A stretch of 64,000 nucleotides of DNA from Candidatus Uhrbacteria bacterium (GCA_018664485.1 JABJOE010000002.1:53702-117701); one strand, 5' to 3'; shown: positions 8,037 to 16,388, numbered from the stretch's first letter. Made by a program: numbers and translations. Notes: generated from the sequence alone by a model not told the origin.

Positions 8037-8423
8037 CTAGTCTCCAGGCCCGTCAGGATCCTCCGGACCAAGAAAGATAATGTGTACACCGGTAGAATCA
8101 TCAGCAGCAACAGCAACCATCATATCAGAGCCATGGATTACCGCCTTCATCCTGGCAGGGTCTGTGTAGGGGGTTCCGTTGATGATGACAGGGCGATCTC
8201 GTGAAAGCGCGCGAGCAACTCGTGCGTCTAGGTCGGCCACGGCCCAGTGAAGTATTTCGTCGGCGGTTGCGCCCCGCCAGTCAATTCCCCAGACAACGCC
8301 CCTAGACACGAGGTCTGTAAGAAATGTGCTGGGATTTACGGGGACGCCTCCAGGCCCGCTGACCCCGAGAAATCTCTTCGGGTTAATGGCACCTTCGCCT
8401 GACTTAAACCAAATAGTTATCAT
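8037..8423 (-). CDS. Orphan protein of unknown function (128 aa)
   Basis: 128 residues from an ATG preceded by GGAGG at the right spacing, which supports real translation. The sequence is soluble, rich in Gly/Pro/Asp at both ends (SGPGGVPVNP near the start, PEDPDGPGD at the end), with no recognised motif and no signal peptide. It lies between two leftward genes and has a hairpin terminator directly after its stop codon. A TTGACG box inside the preceding terminator (8464-8469, reading left) could be its -35 element. Function unknown. Confidence 0.6.
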   Translation of the reverse strand: MITIWFKSGEGAINPKRFLGVSGPGGVPVNPSTFLTDLVSRGVVWGIDWRGATADEILHWAVADLDARVARALSRDRPVIINGTPYTDPARMKAVIHGSDMMVAVAADDSTGVHIIFLGPEDPDGPGD

Positions 8424-8454
8424 GTGTCCTCCAGAGCCAAAGTGAACAGCAAAA

Positions 8455-8479
8455 AGCGTGAACCGTCAAGGGTTCACGC
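8455..8479 (-). terminator. Terminator of the PBP gene
   Basis: Perfect 10-bp arms AGCGTGAACC/GGTTCACGCT with a 5-base loop, then TTTTTG on the minus strand. It lies 47 bases past the PBP stop codon. Confidence 0.85.
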
Positions 8480-8525
8480 TTTGTTTATTGCCGCTCTTTC
8501 ATTTCACTTATTCTGTTTCCACGGC

Positions 8526-11435
8526 CTATTCCGCCTCTTCTTCTGGTACCAGGTCAAGTAGATCCGGAGCAGTTAGTGTCTCTCGTACCGAGACTAGAAC
8601 CGGAGAGATGTCAGCAGTCTCTTCATCGTTACCTGTAGTGACCCCACTTAGACTGTAGTCTCCCTCAAGAGCCACACTCCACTCGACGATGATTACAGAT
8701 GAAGGACTCTCAACTGTTGTGATAAGAGTTTCCTCACCCGTCCAAAGATTTAGTGCAGTGAGCGTGATCTCTGACACATCACTTGCGCCGGCAATCTCCA
8801 CAGCGATTTGATAGGTGTCGTTAGACTGTTCGATTTCTTGTGACGCAAACGGATTTGTAATTCGCGCTTGAGAACTGTCACCGGCCTCGGTTACTTCGAT
8901 AAGAATTTTATCTTCGCTTGCGTTATCGATGTCGTCGTAGGCGACAACCTTAAGCGTGTGTTCTCCGACTTCAACCCAGCTTGGAAGAGAGAGGGTTGTG
9001 CCGCTCTTGCTGCTGCTTTGTTTTACGAAGACATCATCTATCCAGTAGGTTACCCGATCAATTCCACGCTTTGCATCGGCGTCGATGTCAACGCGAAACG
9101 ATCGATCAACTTCGTCGTGATTTGAAGGCTCATCGATGTCGATATCAGGCTCGTTAGACTTCACGTGAAGGTCGTCTTTATCCTCTGGAATATCGCAAGA
9201 CTCTTTTGCAACCTCGCCTTCTTCAAGCTCTTCGTTTGAGCGCACGAGATACTCCTGAACGTTCGCCTCCCACGCCACATAAGAGCTATCTGTAGGCTCG
9301 TCTACTAGAGTAAGCGGGTCGGACGGACTGATGTAGTGAAGTATCGTGTGATAGTCTCCACAGAATTTTTCTTCAATATAACTTTCGGGCGTTCGCTCGG
9401 TTGCAAGCTTTCCAGAAGCCTTGTCGAGCACGACGAGTTCGCTTGGAATTTCTCCATCCAACATTGCAATTCCGGTTATCGGAATCTCGGGGCTAACAAA
9501 CCCTTCGGCAGCCTGGCCTGCGAGCGCCGCATTCATGTACTGGTTCCACACAGGTGCCGCAACAGACGACCCACCGGATCCGCGATTCATAGTTGTACCG
9601 TCCGTGTTTCCTGTCCACACACCAGCCACAAGTGAAGGCGTGTAACCCATTGTCCAGGCGTCGTTGTAGTCGTTAGTTGTTCCGGTCTTGGCGGCAGCAG
9701 GACGGCCCGAAAGCGCAAGGTAGCTTGATGCTCCAAAGTAAGGTGTGCGTGCATTGTTGTCGGACAGAACGTCACTTATCATCCGGGCGATGTTTGCCTC
9801 AAGAACCTTCTCGCCTTCATGTTCTTCAGCCCTCCACTCTTCTAAAATTTCACCGGCACTGTCTTTGACCATCAGGATGGAAACAGGCTCGTGGTAAACA
9901 CCTTCAGACGCGAGCGTTGCATACGCTGCGGTGTGATCAAGAAGTGTTACCTCGGCTCCACCAAGAACCATTGAAAGTCCCACCGTTGAAGGGTCTGTAA
10001 GTGTGGAGTAGCCAAGCCGCTGAGCGAAATCCATACCCTCTTCGATTCCGACAAGGTAAAGCATTTTAACAGCTGGAATGTTAAGAGAACCCTGCAATGC
10101 TGAACGGACTGTGACAGGTCCGTGTTCTTCAAGATCGTAGTTGTTTGGTTGGTAGTTTCCAGTTGCAGTTACGAAGGTTGTGAGCACGTCCCAAAGGATT
10201 GTGTTTGGCGTGTACCCGCGTTCAAATGCCGCTGTGTAAATAATAGGCTTAAAGCTAGATCCCGGCTGCAGCGAGCTCATGGCGATGTTTACCTTTCCAT
10301 CAATTTCATCATCGTTGTAGTCGACAGAACCTACCATCGCAAGGATGTGGCCGTTATCAGGGTCCATAGAAACGAGCCCGGAGTTATTGAATCCATAGCT
10401 TTCAGATCGAGCCTCGGCGTTGGCTGTAACCGCTTCGTTTGCGAGGACCTGTTTGTCGTAATCAATGGTTGTGGTGACACGAAGCCCGCCTTGCTCAACT
10501 TGAAGCTGTCCGTAGGTTTCTTCCAATTGTTCTTTGACCCACAGAACGAAATGGGGTGCTTCGATGTCGTTATATTCAATGCTAATTGTTGTGTCTTCTG
10601 CCATGGCAATGTCAGCTTCATCTTGTGTGATGTGCTCGAGGTCCGCCATGCTTTGTAGGATCCAATTTCGACGCGTCTCAAGCTGATCTGGGTTGTTGAG
10701 ATATGTCGTCGGAGCTTTTGGCAGTGACGCGAGGGTCGCTGCTTGCGCGAGGCTAAGTTCTTCAACGGCCAGACCATAGTATGAATCTGACGCAGACTGA
10801 ATTCCATAGTTACGAGACCCGTATGGAATCTCGTTAAGATAGAGTTGCATGATTTCATCCTTGGTATACCGGCGTTCAAGCGCAAGAGAAAGAATGACCT
10901 CTTTGAATTTTCTCGTAAATGTTTTTTCGTTTGTGAGAATGGCGTTTTTCACGAGCTGTTGCGTGATGGTTGATGCACCCTGTGCTCGAGAAAGCGTAAC
11001 GACATCGATAAAGATGGCGCGCATGATACCTTTGATGTCGATCCCACCATGCTCATAGAATTTTCGATCCTCAGCTGTTATCGTTGCCCAAACAACATAT
11101 TCTGGAATTTGGTCCAGAGTTACCAGCGTACGCTTTTCAGCGCCAGCAATTTCATAAAGAAGATGTTCCCCGGTATTGTCATAGATTTTTGTAGACTGTG
11201 GAATCTCTCGAATCGTTAGAGAGTTCGGATCTGGCAGATCTTTTGAAAGCCAGGCGAAGGCACCTAAAAACAGGATGCTTCCAAAAAGTGCAAGGGCGAC
11301 ACATCCAAGCAGGATGTTTTTTATAAGGGTTTTTTTGTTCATTCCCTTAAGAAAGCTGGATAATTTTTTACCGGGCTTTCTGCGTCGTTTATTTCCTGAT
11401 TTCCAGGTTTGGTGGCGTGAAGATTTTGGGTTCAT
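8526..11435 (-). CDS. Bifunctional penicillin-binding protein, PBP1A type
   Basis: 969 residues from the ATG at 11435; longer frames start upstream but would run through a 16-bp palindrome and lack a better start. A basic cytoplasmic tail and one membrane segment (about 40-62) precede a GT51 glycosyltransferase domain (TAEDRKFYEHGGID, ASTITQQLVKN, KFKEVILSLALERRYTKDEI). The transpeptidase domain has SSFK near 392, SLN in GSLNIPAV and KTGTTND near 582. It polymerises and crosslinks peptidoglycan at the outer face of the membrane. A C-terminal extension of about 300 residues includes an Ig-like module (DRVTYWIDDVFVKQ...) and acidic linkers, possibly for wall or surface contact. Confidence 0.93.
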   Translation of the reverse strand: MNPKSSRHQTWKSGNKRRRKPGKKLSSFLKGMNKKTLIKNILLGCVALALFGSILFLGAFAWLSKDLPDPNSLTIREIPQSTKIYDNTGEHLLYEIAGAEKRTLVTLDQIPEYVVWATITAEDRKFYEHGGIDIKGIMRAIFIDVVTLSRAQGASTITQQLVKNAILTNEKTFTRKFKEVILSLALERRYTKDEIMQLYLNEIPYGSRNYGIQSASDSYYGLAVEELSLAQAATLASLPKAPTTYLNNPDQLETRRNWILQSMADLEHITQDEADIAMAEDTTISIEYNDIEAPHFVLWVKEQLEETYGQLQVEQGGLRVTTTIDYDKQVLANEAVTANAEARSESYGFNNSGLVSMDPDNGHILAMVGSVDYNDDEIDGKVNIAMSSLQPGSSFKPIIYTAAFERGYTPNTILWDVLTTFVTATGNYQPNNYDLEEHGPVTVRSALQGSLNIPAVKMLYLVGIEEGMDFAQRLGYSTLTDPSTVGLSMVLGGAEVTLLDHTAAYATLASEGVYHEPVSILMVKDSAGEILEEWRAEEHEGEKVLEANIARMISDVLSDNNARTPYFGASSYLALSGRPAAAKTGTTNDYNDAWTMGYTPSLVAGVWTGNTDGTTMNRGSGGSSVAAPVWNQYMNAALAGQAAEGFVSPEIPITGIAMLDGEIPSELVVLDKASGKLATERTPESYIEEKFCGDYHTILHYISPSDPLTLVDEPTDSSYVAWEANVQEYLVRSNEELEEGEVAKESCDIPEDKDDLHVKSNEPDIDIDEPSNHDEVDRSFRVDIDADAKRGIDRVTYWIDDVFVKQSSSKSGTTLSLPSWVEVGEHTLKVVAYDDIDNASEDKILIEVTEAGDSSQARITNPFASQEIEQSNDTYQIAVEIAGASDVSEITLTALNLWTGEETLITTVESPSSVIIVEWSVALEGDYSLSGVTTGNDEETADISPVLVSVRETLTAPDLLDLVPEEEAE

Positions 11436-11484
11436 AGATATGTAATTTCCATCGAAGTATAGCTCTGAAGGCTCTGTTTTGCAA

Positions 11485-11500
11485 TGGCCAATATTGGCCA
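11485..11500. promoter_or_regulatory. Perfect 16-bp palindrome TGGCCAATATTGGCCA
   Basis: A perfect inverted repeat in the 211-base region between the divergent PBP and 3D-domain genes, 50 bases upstream of the PBP start and 18 bases upstream of the -35 box of the 3D gene. The position suits a dimeric repressor or activator of both cell-wall genes. The binding protein is unknown. Confidence 0.5.
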
Positions 11501-11517
11501 AGATTAAGCTTTATTGG

Positions 11518-11546
11518 TTGACAAAAGGGCAAAAATGTGGTATCTT
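11518..11546 (+). promoter_or_regulatory. Sigma70-type promoter of the 3D-domain gene
   Basis: TTGACA at 11518-11523, 17-base spacer, TATCTT at 11541-11546. The predicted transcript begins near 11553 and immediately contains a CCTCG/CGAGG hairpin (11553-11568) followed by CTTTTTCTTT, which could stabilise or attenuate the message. Confidence 0.7.
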
Positions 11547-11646
11547 GTTGTTCCTCGCAAAGTCGAGGCTTTTTCTTTACGAGTAAAGAGAGCTTCGAAA
11601 TTGTGTGTCGATTGATTGGAGATTTATTTAGATTTCTATATTTATT

Positions 11647-12153
11647 ATGCTTAAACGCATTATCAAGAAGTCCCCCATTGAAAGCGCGCTGATTGGACTT
11701 ATGGTGTTTGTTCTTGGATACGGAGCCCTTCCTGCCTTTGCTCTTGCTGGTGAGGATATTGGGCCGGACATGACATATGTGGCCATTCAGATTGAAGCTA
11801 TGCAAAACAGTCTTCGTGATTTCGGAACTCTTCCAAGCTCCGAGGGACGTGAGGCAAACTATACTATTAACGTTATGGCAACGGCGTATAACTCACTGCC
11901 GGGTCAGACCGACAGCACGCCATTTACGACCGCATCTGGAACTACTACGCGTCACGGAGTGATCGCAGCAAACTTTCTTCCGTTTGGAACGCGAGTGAAG
12001 ATTCCAGAGATTTACGGAGACCAGGTATTTATTGTGGAAGACCGTATGAACGCCCGATATTGGCACAAGGTTGATATTTGGATGGAGGGATACGACGACG
12101 CAATTGAATTTGGAATTAAGAACATTACGATTGAGGTTTACCCAACTTCATAG
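11647..12153 (+). CDS. Secreted 3D-domain protein (lytic transglycosylase-like)
   Basis: 168 residues with an N-terminal membrane or signal segment (about 12-35) and a C-terminal 3D domain: NVMATAYN, TASGTTTRHGVIAANFLPFGTRVKIP, VEDRMNARYWHKVDIWM. The three conserved aspartates of the family, in YNSLPGQTD, VED and VDIWM, are present. The fold is that of MltA/Rpf-type peptidoglycan-cleaving enzymes. It is divergent from the PBP gene and separated from it by a palindrome, so synthesis and remodelling of the wall may be co-controlled. A good promoter and a leader hairpin precede it. I am sure of the domain, less of the activity. Confidence 0.85.
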   Translation: MLKRIIKKSPIESALIGLMVFVLGYGALPAFALAGEDIGPDMTYVAIQIEAMQNSLRDFGTLPSSEGREANYTINVMATAYNSLPGQTDSTPFTTASGTTTRHGVIAANFLPFGTRVKIPEIYGDQVFIVEDRMNARYWHKVDIWMEGYDDAIEFGIKNITIEVYPTS

Positions 12154-12164
12154 TTAAGCAAACG

Positions 12165-12187
12165 CAGCCCCTTGTGGGCTGTTTTTG
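12165..12187 (+). terminator. Terminator after the 3D-domain gene
   Basis: CAGCCC, CTTGT loop, GGGCTG, then TTTTTG. Confidence 0.85.
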
Positions 12188-12230
12188 TATAGGTTGAATA
12201 ACTTATCAGCACATGCTACATTTTGCGCAT

Positions 12231-12752
12231 ATGAATAAACTATTTTTAGGGCTTTTAACCCTCGTCCTTATGGGCGCAGGCTGTTCCGCGGGCGTGGCCG
12301 ACGACGCAAGTCAAGAAGACGCTCAAGCCGAATGGTGGTTGAGTTTTGACTTGCCAGAAGACTGGGTTGTTGTATCTCACTATGGCGGGGGTTCAGGTGA
12401 GCTTCCTACGGCAGATTTAATTGAAGCACGAACAACGGATGTCGTTATTCAAAGCACATCATTACCGATCTCTGTTGATGGCGGAGTTGGTGAAGGGTGG
12501 GAGGAGTATGTGGATTCGGACTACACATATGTACGGGCATTTCGCTACAGCAAGCTTCGGCCCCTTTCAGACGACGCGATCGATCTTGGAAACGGATTCT
12601 ACGAAGCTGATTGGCTCGGAGAGACTGCCTATTGGTGGCCACAAGAATTCGGAAACTACCTATTCCTGATAGATGTTGACGGACAAGAGCGCGAGGCGGC
12701 GAAAGAAGTTATCTTCACCGCGCAGGAGCACGATTTGAGCGATCAGCTATAA
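12231..12752 (+). CDS. Small lipoprotein of unknown function
   Basis: 173 residues from MNKLFLGLLTLVLMGAGCS, a lipoprotein signal with lipobox LMGAGC; an earlier in-frame ATG at 12213 gives a worse signal. After the lipidated cysteine the protein is acidic and rich in Trp (AEWWLSFDLPEDWVVVSH), a pattern common in small surface-anchored domains that read like PsbP/DUF-type beta folds, though I cannot name the family. A strong terminator precedes it and a secreted-protein gene follows 33 bases later, so these two may be cotranscribed. Confidence 0.75.
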   Translation: MNKLFLGLLTLVLMGAGCSAGVADDASQEDAQAEWWLSFDLPEDWVVVSHYGGGSGELPTADLIEARTTDVVIQSTSLPISVDGGVGEGWEEYVDSDYTYVRAFRYSKLRPLSDDAIDLGNGFYEADWLGETAYWWPQEFGNYLFLIDVDGQEREAAKEVIFTAQEHDLSDQL

Positions 12753-12785
12753 TATAAACGTGAAATCTAAACGATAAGAATATTT

Positions 12786-13658
12786 ATGACAATGATACGA
12801 AGATATATTGCGAGTGTTGCTATGGTGGCACTTATGGTCGGAGCTCTTTTTGCGGCAGCACCAGTGAGTGCGGCCCTCACCTTTCCAACAGTTGCGGATC
12901 TTGAGGCAGGAGACCTTTTCAAGACCGACGACTCTTCAACGGTTTACTACTTTGGAGCAGACGAGCTCCGATATGGTTTTCCAAACGAGAACACGTACTT
13001 TACTTGGTACGACGATTTCGATGACGTTGTTACAATTACATCTACTGAAATGAATTTGATTCCTTTCTCTGGAATGGTTACGTACTTCCCACACTTTGAT
13101 GGGATGACGGACACTCGACTGCTTCAGATTACAGGGCAGGAAGAAATCTACGTGTCATTGGGGCTTACTATGCTCATTGAGGTAGAGGACGAAGATGATG
13201 CAGCGGTGCTTTTTGGAGACGACTGGGCTGATCGAGTAGACGTACTTCCAGACGTTTTTGTAAGCCACTATATTATCACCGGCGGAAACATTGATGATGA
13301 CTCTGAGTTCGACGAGGTGCCAGACGATGGATATTCAATCTCAGACGACATGGAGCTTGTGGCGCCAGTCGGTGTGATGATCTATGAGGATCCGCTTCGA
13401 TTCGCCGTTTCAGACGAAAGCGTTTGTGATGACGATTACTGCGCATACAACGAGCTTACGGTCGAGCAGGGAGATACAATCAAGTTTGTTAACTATGCAG
13501 AAGAAGAGGTTCGAGTTCGTGAAGAGAACAACGAGTGGACAACTGGTCCAATGGGAACAGAGGATGTTGTTGTTTTGACGGTTGATAGTGAGCCTGGAGA
13601 ATACTATTTCTACGGAAATAGCGACGACGACATCGTTGGAATCCTAACAGTTGAATAA
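12786..13658 (+). CDS. Secreted acidic protein with YFGADELRYGFPNE repeat and cupredoxin-like end
   Basis: 290 residues with a signal peptide (to about SAALTFP). Residues ~45-110 carry VYYFGADELRYGFPNENTYFTWYDDF followed by the strand-like block IPFSGMVTYFP, a module I associate with surface proteins of Patescibacteria. The C-terminal ~95 residues (LTVEQGDTIKFVNYAEEEV ... GEYYFYGNSDDDIVGILTVE) look like a cupredoxin beta sandwich, but no clear Cys/His/Met copper-ligand set is visible, so it is probably structural. The protein is very acidic. It follows a lipoprotein gene and ends before a strong hairpin terminator. Confidence 0.75.
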   Translation: MTMIRRYIASVAMVALMVGALFAAAPVSAALTFPTVADLEAGDLFKTDDSSTVYYFGADELRYGFPNENTYFTWYDDFDDVVTITSTEMNLIPFSGMVTYFPHFDGMTDTRLLQITGQEEIYVSLGLTMLIEVEDEDDAAVLFGDDWADRVDVLPDVFVSHYIITGGNIDDDSEFDEVPDDGYSISDDMELVAPVGVMIYEDPLRFAVSDESVCDDDYCAYNELTVEQGDTIKFVNYAEEEVRVREENNEWTTGPMGTEDVVVLTVDSEPGEYYFYGNSDDDIVGILTVE

Positions 13659-13710
13659 GCGACCCCACGAAGCGCTTGGCAGCCCAGAAGTTGTTTTAAG
13701 TGGAAAGAAA

Positions 13711-13738
13711 AAGGCACATCTTGACGATGTGCCTTTTG
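13711..13738 (+). terminator. Terminator after the secreted-protein gene
   Basis: 10-bp arms AAGGCACATC/GATGTGCCTT, TTGAC loop, short T run. Confidence 0.85.
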
Positions 13739-13760
13739 ACTTGTACTCTGCGCGTGCAAT

Positions 13761-13778
13761 CGAGTATACGTATACTCG
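13761..13778. promoter_or_regulatory. Perfect 18-bp palindrome just before tRNA-Cys
   Basis: CGAGTATACGTATACTCG is a perfect inverted repeat ending three bases before the tRNA 5' end. It contains TATACT and TATACG, which could serve as a -10 box with TTGTAC (13741-13746) as a weak -35. It may be promoter, operator or a processing hairpin. Confidence 0.45.
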
Positions 13779-13781
13779 CTT

Positions 13782-13857
13782 GGCCGCGTGGCGAAGTGGC
13801 TAACGCATGGGTCTGCAAAACCTTTATCCGCCGGTTCGAATCCGGCCGCGGCCTCCA
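13782..13857 (+). tRNA. tRNA-Cys (GCA)
   Basis: 76 nt with a perfect 7-bp acceptor stem GGCCGCG/CGCGGCC, the U73 discriminator expected for tRNA-Cys, an encoded CCA, a T loop GTTCGAATC and the anticodon loop TCTGCAAA, giving GCA. It reads Cys codons UGC and UGU. Confidence 0.96.
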
Positions 13858-13928
13858 TCGAGCTGGGCTCGACACATAAACTGTTCGAGAATAGCTCGAT
13901 GGAACACTAAAAAAGATAGAGTTTGAAA

Positions 13929-13952
13929 AACCAACAGCGAATGCTGCTGGTT
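13929..13952. terminator. Bidirectional terminator, twin of 15949-15972
   Basis: AACCAACAGC, GAAT loop, GCTGCTGGTT (one A-C mismatch), with T runs on both strands. The right half and T tract are identical over 19 bases to the terminator at 15963-15981. Confidence 0.8.
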
Positions 13953-13959
13953 TTTTTGT

Positions 13960-14739
13960 TTATGAGGTGTACGGCTTTCCAATTTTCCAGAAGTAATCAA
14001 ATTGACTTTTTAGTGTTTGGTGAAGCTCGGCACTTTCTACGATAAGTCCGTAGTGTTCTCTTCGCGCGCTTAAGAAAGCTACGCGGTTTCCGTATATGCC
14101 ATAACCAATATGTTGTTGAAGGTCCTTTGGCAGAGTTCTGGCGCGACGAAGGAAAGTTTTTTGTGTAGGTGTTCCTTTTAGAAAGGAGTAATCGCGGCCT
14201 TGTTCTGTTTGGCCGTGTGGCCAGAGTACATTTAGCCAAATTCCTCTAGCAATACGTTCTTTATGAAATGCTGCTAAAACACTCTCGGGGATAGCGCCAA
14301 TCATTTCTTCAACGGGCCATAGCCAATAAGTTTCTTTTTCTCGTGACCTGAGAATGTCGCGAAAAATTCTTTCAGCCGACTCCGTTGATTCAAATACAGA
14401 AAATCTTGGTTTGTAATATTCAATCTTAGGAATTTTCTTTGCTAGCGAAGCGAAACTATTTTTTGATTCAACTAGTTGCTGAATCCTTTCATCAAAGAGT
14501 TCTTGAATACGATCCGTAGACTCTGCTATAAAAAGCTTTCCGTGTCTGGTTACGATAGGTGATGCAAGTCCATGATCAATTAGGGCGCCTAGGTGGCCAT
14601 ATAGAGTTGGTCTCGCTACAGCCATTTTTTTGCTGAGATCAACTATTGACACACCTTCCGGGAATTGACGGAGAGCTAAAAAAGTTTCTCCTTGAGGGGT
14701 TGAGATACCCAGCTGAACTATTAGGTCGGTTATATTCAT
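13960..14739 (-). CDS. TrmB-like winged-helix transcriptional regulator
   Basis: 259 residues. The first ~75 form a winged helix: PQGETFLALRQFPEGVSIVDLSKKMAVARPTLYGHLGALIDHGLASPIV, typical of TrmB/MarR-like sugar regulators. A coiled-coil linker (about 80-105) joins it to an effector-type domain with VFESTESAERIFRDILRS, resembling the PLD-like C-terminal half of TrmB relatives. It is divergent from a periplasmic-type binding-protein gene with an 8-bp inverted repeat between them, so it probably controls that gene. The inducer is unknown. Both genes lie between near-identical terminators. Confidence 0.72.
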   Translation of the reverse strand: MNITDLIVQLGISTPQGETFLALRQFPEGVSIVDLSKKMAVARPTLYGHLGALIDHGLASPIVTRHGKLFIAESTDRIQELFDERIQQLVESKNSFASLAKKIPKIEYYKPRFSVFESTESAERIFRDILRSREKETYWLWPVEEMIGAIPESVLAAFHKERIARGIWLNVLWPHGQTEQGRDYSFLKGTPTQKTFLRRARTLPKDLQQHIGYGIYGNRVAFLSARREHYGLIVESAELHQTLKSQFDYFWKIGKPYTS

Positions 14740-14763
14740 ATGGTGTCGGATGTTGACGACAGT

Positions 14764-14789
14764 TTTACATAAAATGAACGATATGTAAA
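14764..14789. promoter_or_regulatory. Inverted-repeat operator candidate TTTACATA-N10-TATGTAAA
   Basis: Perfect 8-bp arms at 14764-14771 and 14782-14789, ten bases apart (one helical turn centre to centre suits a dimer), between the divergent regulator and binding-protein genes. It ends 10 bases before the binding-protein ATG, so bound protein would block that gene's expression. Confidence 0.6.
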
Positions 14790-14799
14790 TGTTGCAAGT

Positions 14800-15930
14800 A
14801 TGAAAAACAAAAAAATATTTATCAGTTTCGCGTTTGTTGCAGGTTTAGCTGCATTGCTCGGCTCACACTTTGTTTATCAGCCCGTAACTGTCCAGACAGA
14901 GCCCATTGTTATTGGATATATGGGGGCGTTAACCGGGTCAGCAGCATTTATCGGAAAAAGTACTCAGGCTGGGATTATGCTGGCGGCTGATCAGGTAAAT
15001 GAGGAGGGAGGGGTGTTGGGACGGCCTATCGAGATTATATATGAGGATAGCGCATGTGATGCCACTACGGCCGCTACGGCAGCAATGAAGTTAATAAATA
15101 TTGATAATGTAGTTGGAATTATAGGAGCTCTGTGCTCGCATGCCACGCTTGCGGCGGCACCAATAGCAGAGGCGGCGCAGATACCTCTAATATCTTACAC
15201 TTCGAGCGCGCCAGCTATCACGGATGCGGGCGAATATATTTTTCGTGTTGTTCCGTCGGATGTTTTTCAAGCGCAACACGCCGCACGTTATTTACACGAG
15301 GACCTACAGGTAGAGCGTGTGGCGATTCTTCATTGTAGAAATGATTATTGCGAAGGCAATAAGGAAGCTTTCCTGGAGGCATTTAAGGGGGAGGTGACAT
15401 CGCAAGAAGGACATGAAGAGGGTGCAACAGACTTACGAACACAGATCATTAAAGTCATGGCAACAAACCCGGAGGCAGTGTACTTTTTGGGCTTTCCAAC
15501 AGATACCGTAGTTGGCATCAAACAAATGGCAGAGCTCGGTTTTTTAGACCGGGTAAAGGTGCTTGGCCCAGATACTTGGTCTACACAAACTATTTGGGAC
15601 AGCTTAGGCGCTCTTGCTGATGGGGTTATGTATATGCAGCCAGGAAATATTAAAGACGATACGTCATTCTCGAAGGACATTCTGGCTTATTTAGCACCCG
15701 AAGAAATTAGCGTTTACACTTCTCGTGCTTATGACGCCTTGCGTATTATGACGCAATCAATCAATATATCTGAAGGTGTTAATGGCGAAGATATTGTAGA
15801 GACGCTATATGAACTTAGTAATTATCAGGGTGTTGCAGACTCGTATTCATTTGATCAAAACGGCGATGTTGTTGGTGCGACGTACGATATTCTCCAGATT
15901 CAGGACGGGTTACCTGTGTTAATTAAATAA
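14800..15930 (+). CDS. LivJ-like ABC substrate-binding protein, orphan
   Basis: 376 residues with an N-terminal membrane segment (5-23) and no lipobox, then a type 1 periplasmic-binding fold: IVIGYMGALTGSAAFIGKSTQAGIMLAADQVNEEGGVLGRPIEIIYED and IGALCSHATLAAAPIAEAAQIPLISYTSSAP, characteristic of branched-chain amino-acid and amide binders. No permease or ATPase gene is near. It could feed a transporter encoded elsewhere or act as a surface sensor or scavenger. The gene starts 60 bases from the divergent TrmB-like regulator, with an operator-like repeat between them. Confidence 0.87.
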   Translation: MKNKKIFISFAFVAGLAALLGSHFVYQPVTVQTEPIVIGYMGALTGSAAFIGKSTQAGIMLAADQVNEEGGVLGRPIEIIYEDSACDATTAATAAMKLINIDNVVGIIGALCSHATLAAAPIAEAAQIPLISYTSSAPAITDAGEYIFRVVPSDVFQAQHAARYLHEDLQVERVAILHCRNDYCEGNKEAFLEAFKGEVTSQEGHEEGATDLRTQIIKVMATNPEAVYFLGFPTDTVVGIKQMAELGFLDRVKVLGPDTWSTQTIWDSLGALADGVMYMQPGNIKDDTSFSKDILAYLAPEEISVYTSRAYDALRIMTQSINISEGVNGEDIVETLYELSNYQGVADSYSFDQNGDVVGATYDILQIQDGLPVLIK

Positions 15931-15948
15931 ATGTTTCATGTTAAAAAA

Positions 15949-15972
15949 AACCAGCAGCGCAGGCTGCTGGTT
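15949..15972. terminator. Bidirectional terminator, twin of 13929-13952
   Basis: Perfect 10-bp arms AACCAGCAGC/GCTGCTGGTT with a GCAG loop and T runs on both strands. It serves the binding-protein gene and the convergent 15984-16388 gene. Confidence 0.9.
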
Positions 15973-15983
15973 TTTTTGTTTGT

Positions 15984-16388
15984 CTACAGGCTTGTTTCTT
16001 GCAATATTCGCACAATAGCGTCGAGTGGAAGTGATGCGAGGTTCTTTGGAATTACCTCTACAATCATTTTCATTACATCCGGGTGCATTTCTTCTACTAG
16101 TGCATTTTTGTGAGCTTCTGGTGCGCACAGGAGAATCTCTTCATCTTCACCCTGAACGTACACCATTAGTTTCTTGTTTAGGTCCTTGTACAGGTCTTGC
16201 CGAACGCGGTGTCGGACTTCATCTGACGGGGAACTTCCTTCTCCAGGTGATTCAATCTCTTCCCCCTCAAGTACCTCAATCTCTTCTATTTCTTTTTCGA
16301 ATGCTCGAAAGATTTTTGCCACCTCGTTGTTTGTAACTACGATAAGTGTGCGTTTTGGATAGCCGAGATAATGATTTGAAATCTGCAT
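15984..16388 (-). CDS. Possible host-attachment / baeRF-like protein
   Basis: 134 residues. RTLIVVTNNEVAKIFRAFEKEIEEIEVLEGEE at the N-terminus and EEILLCAPEAHKNALVEEMHPDVMKMIVEVIPKNLASLPLDAIVRIL at the C-terminus follow the pattern of the host-attachment/archaeo-eukaryotic release-factor-like families, which place a beta strand VV.d.. first and end with L..L.pev...v...i.kdl. The similarity is by eye and could be superficial. The protein is acidic and soluble. It converges on the binding-protein gene and shares its terminator. Confidence 0.5.
   Translation of the reverse strand: MQISNHYLGYPKRTLIVVTNNEVAKIFRAFEKEIEEIEVLEGEEIESPGEGSSPSDEVRHRVRQDLYKDLNKKLMVYVQGEDEEILLCAPEAHKNALVEEMHPDVMKMIVEVIPKNLASLPLDAIVRILQETSL

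Noticed and set aside
10122..10658. Rightward ORF opposite the PBP gene
   Set aside because: It lies antisense to clear transpeptidase motifs; composition is that of a shadow frame.
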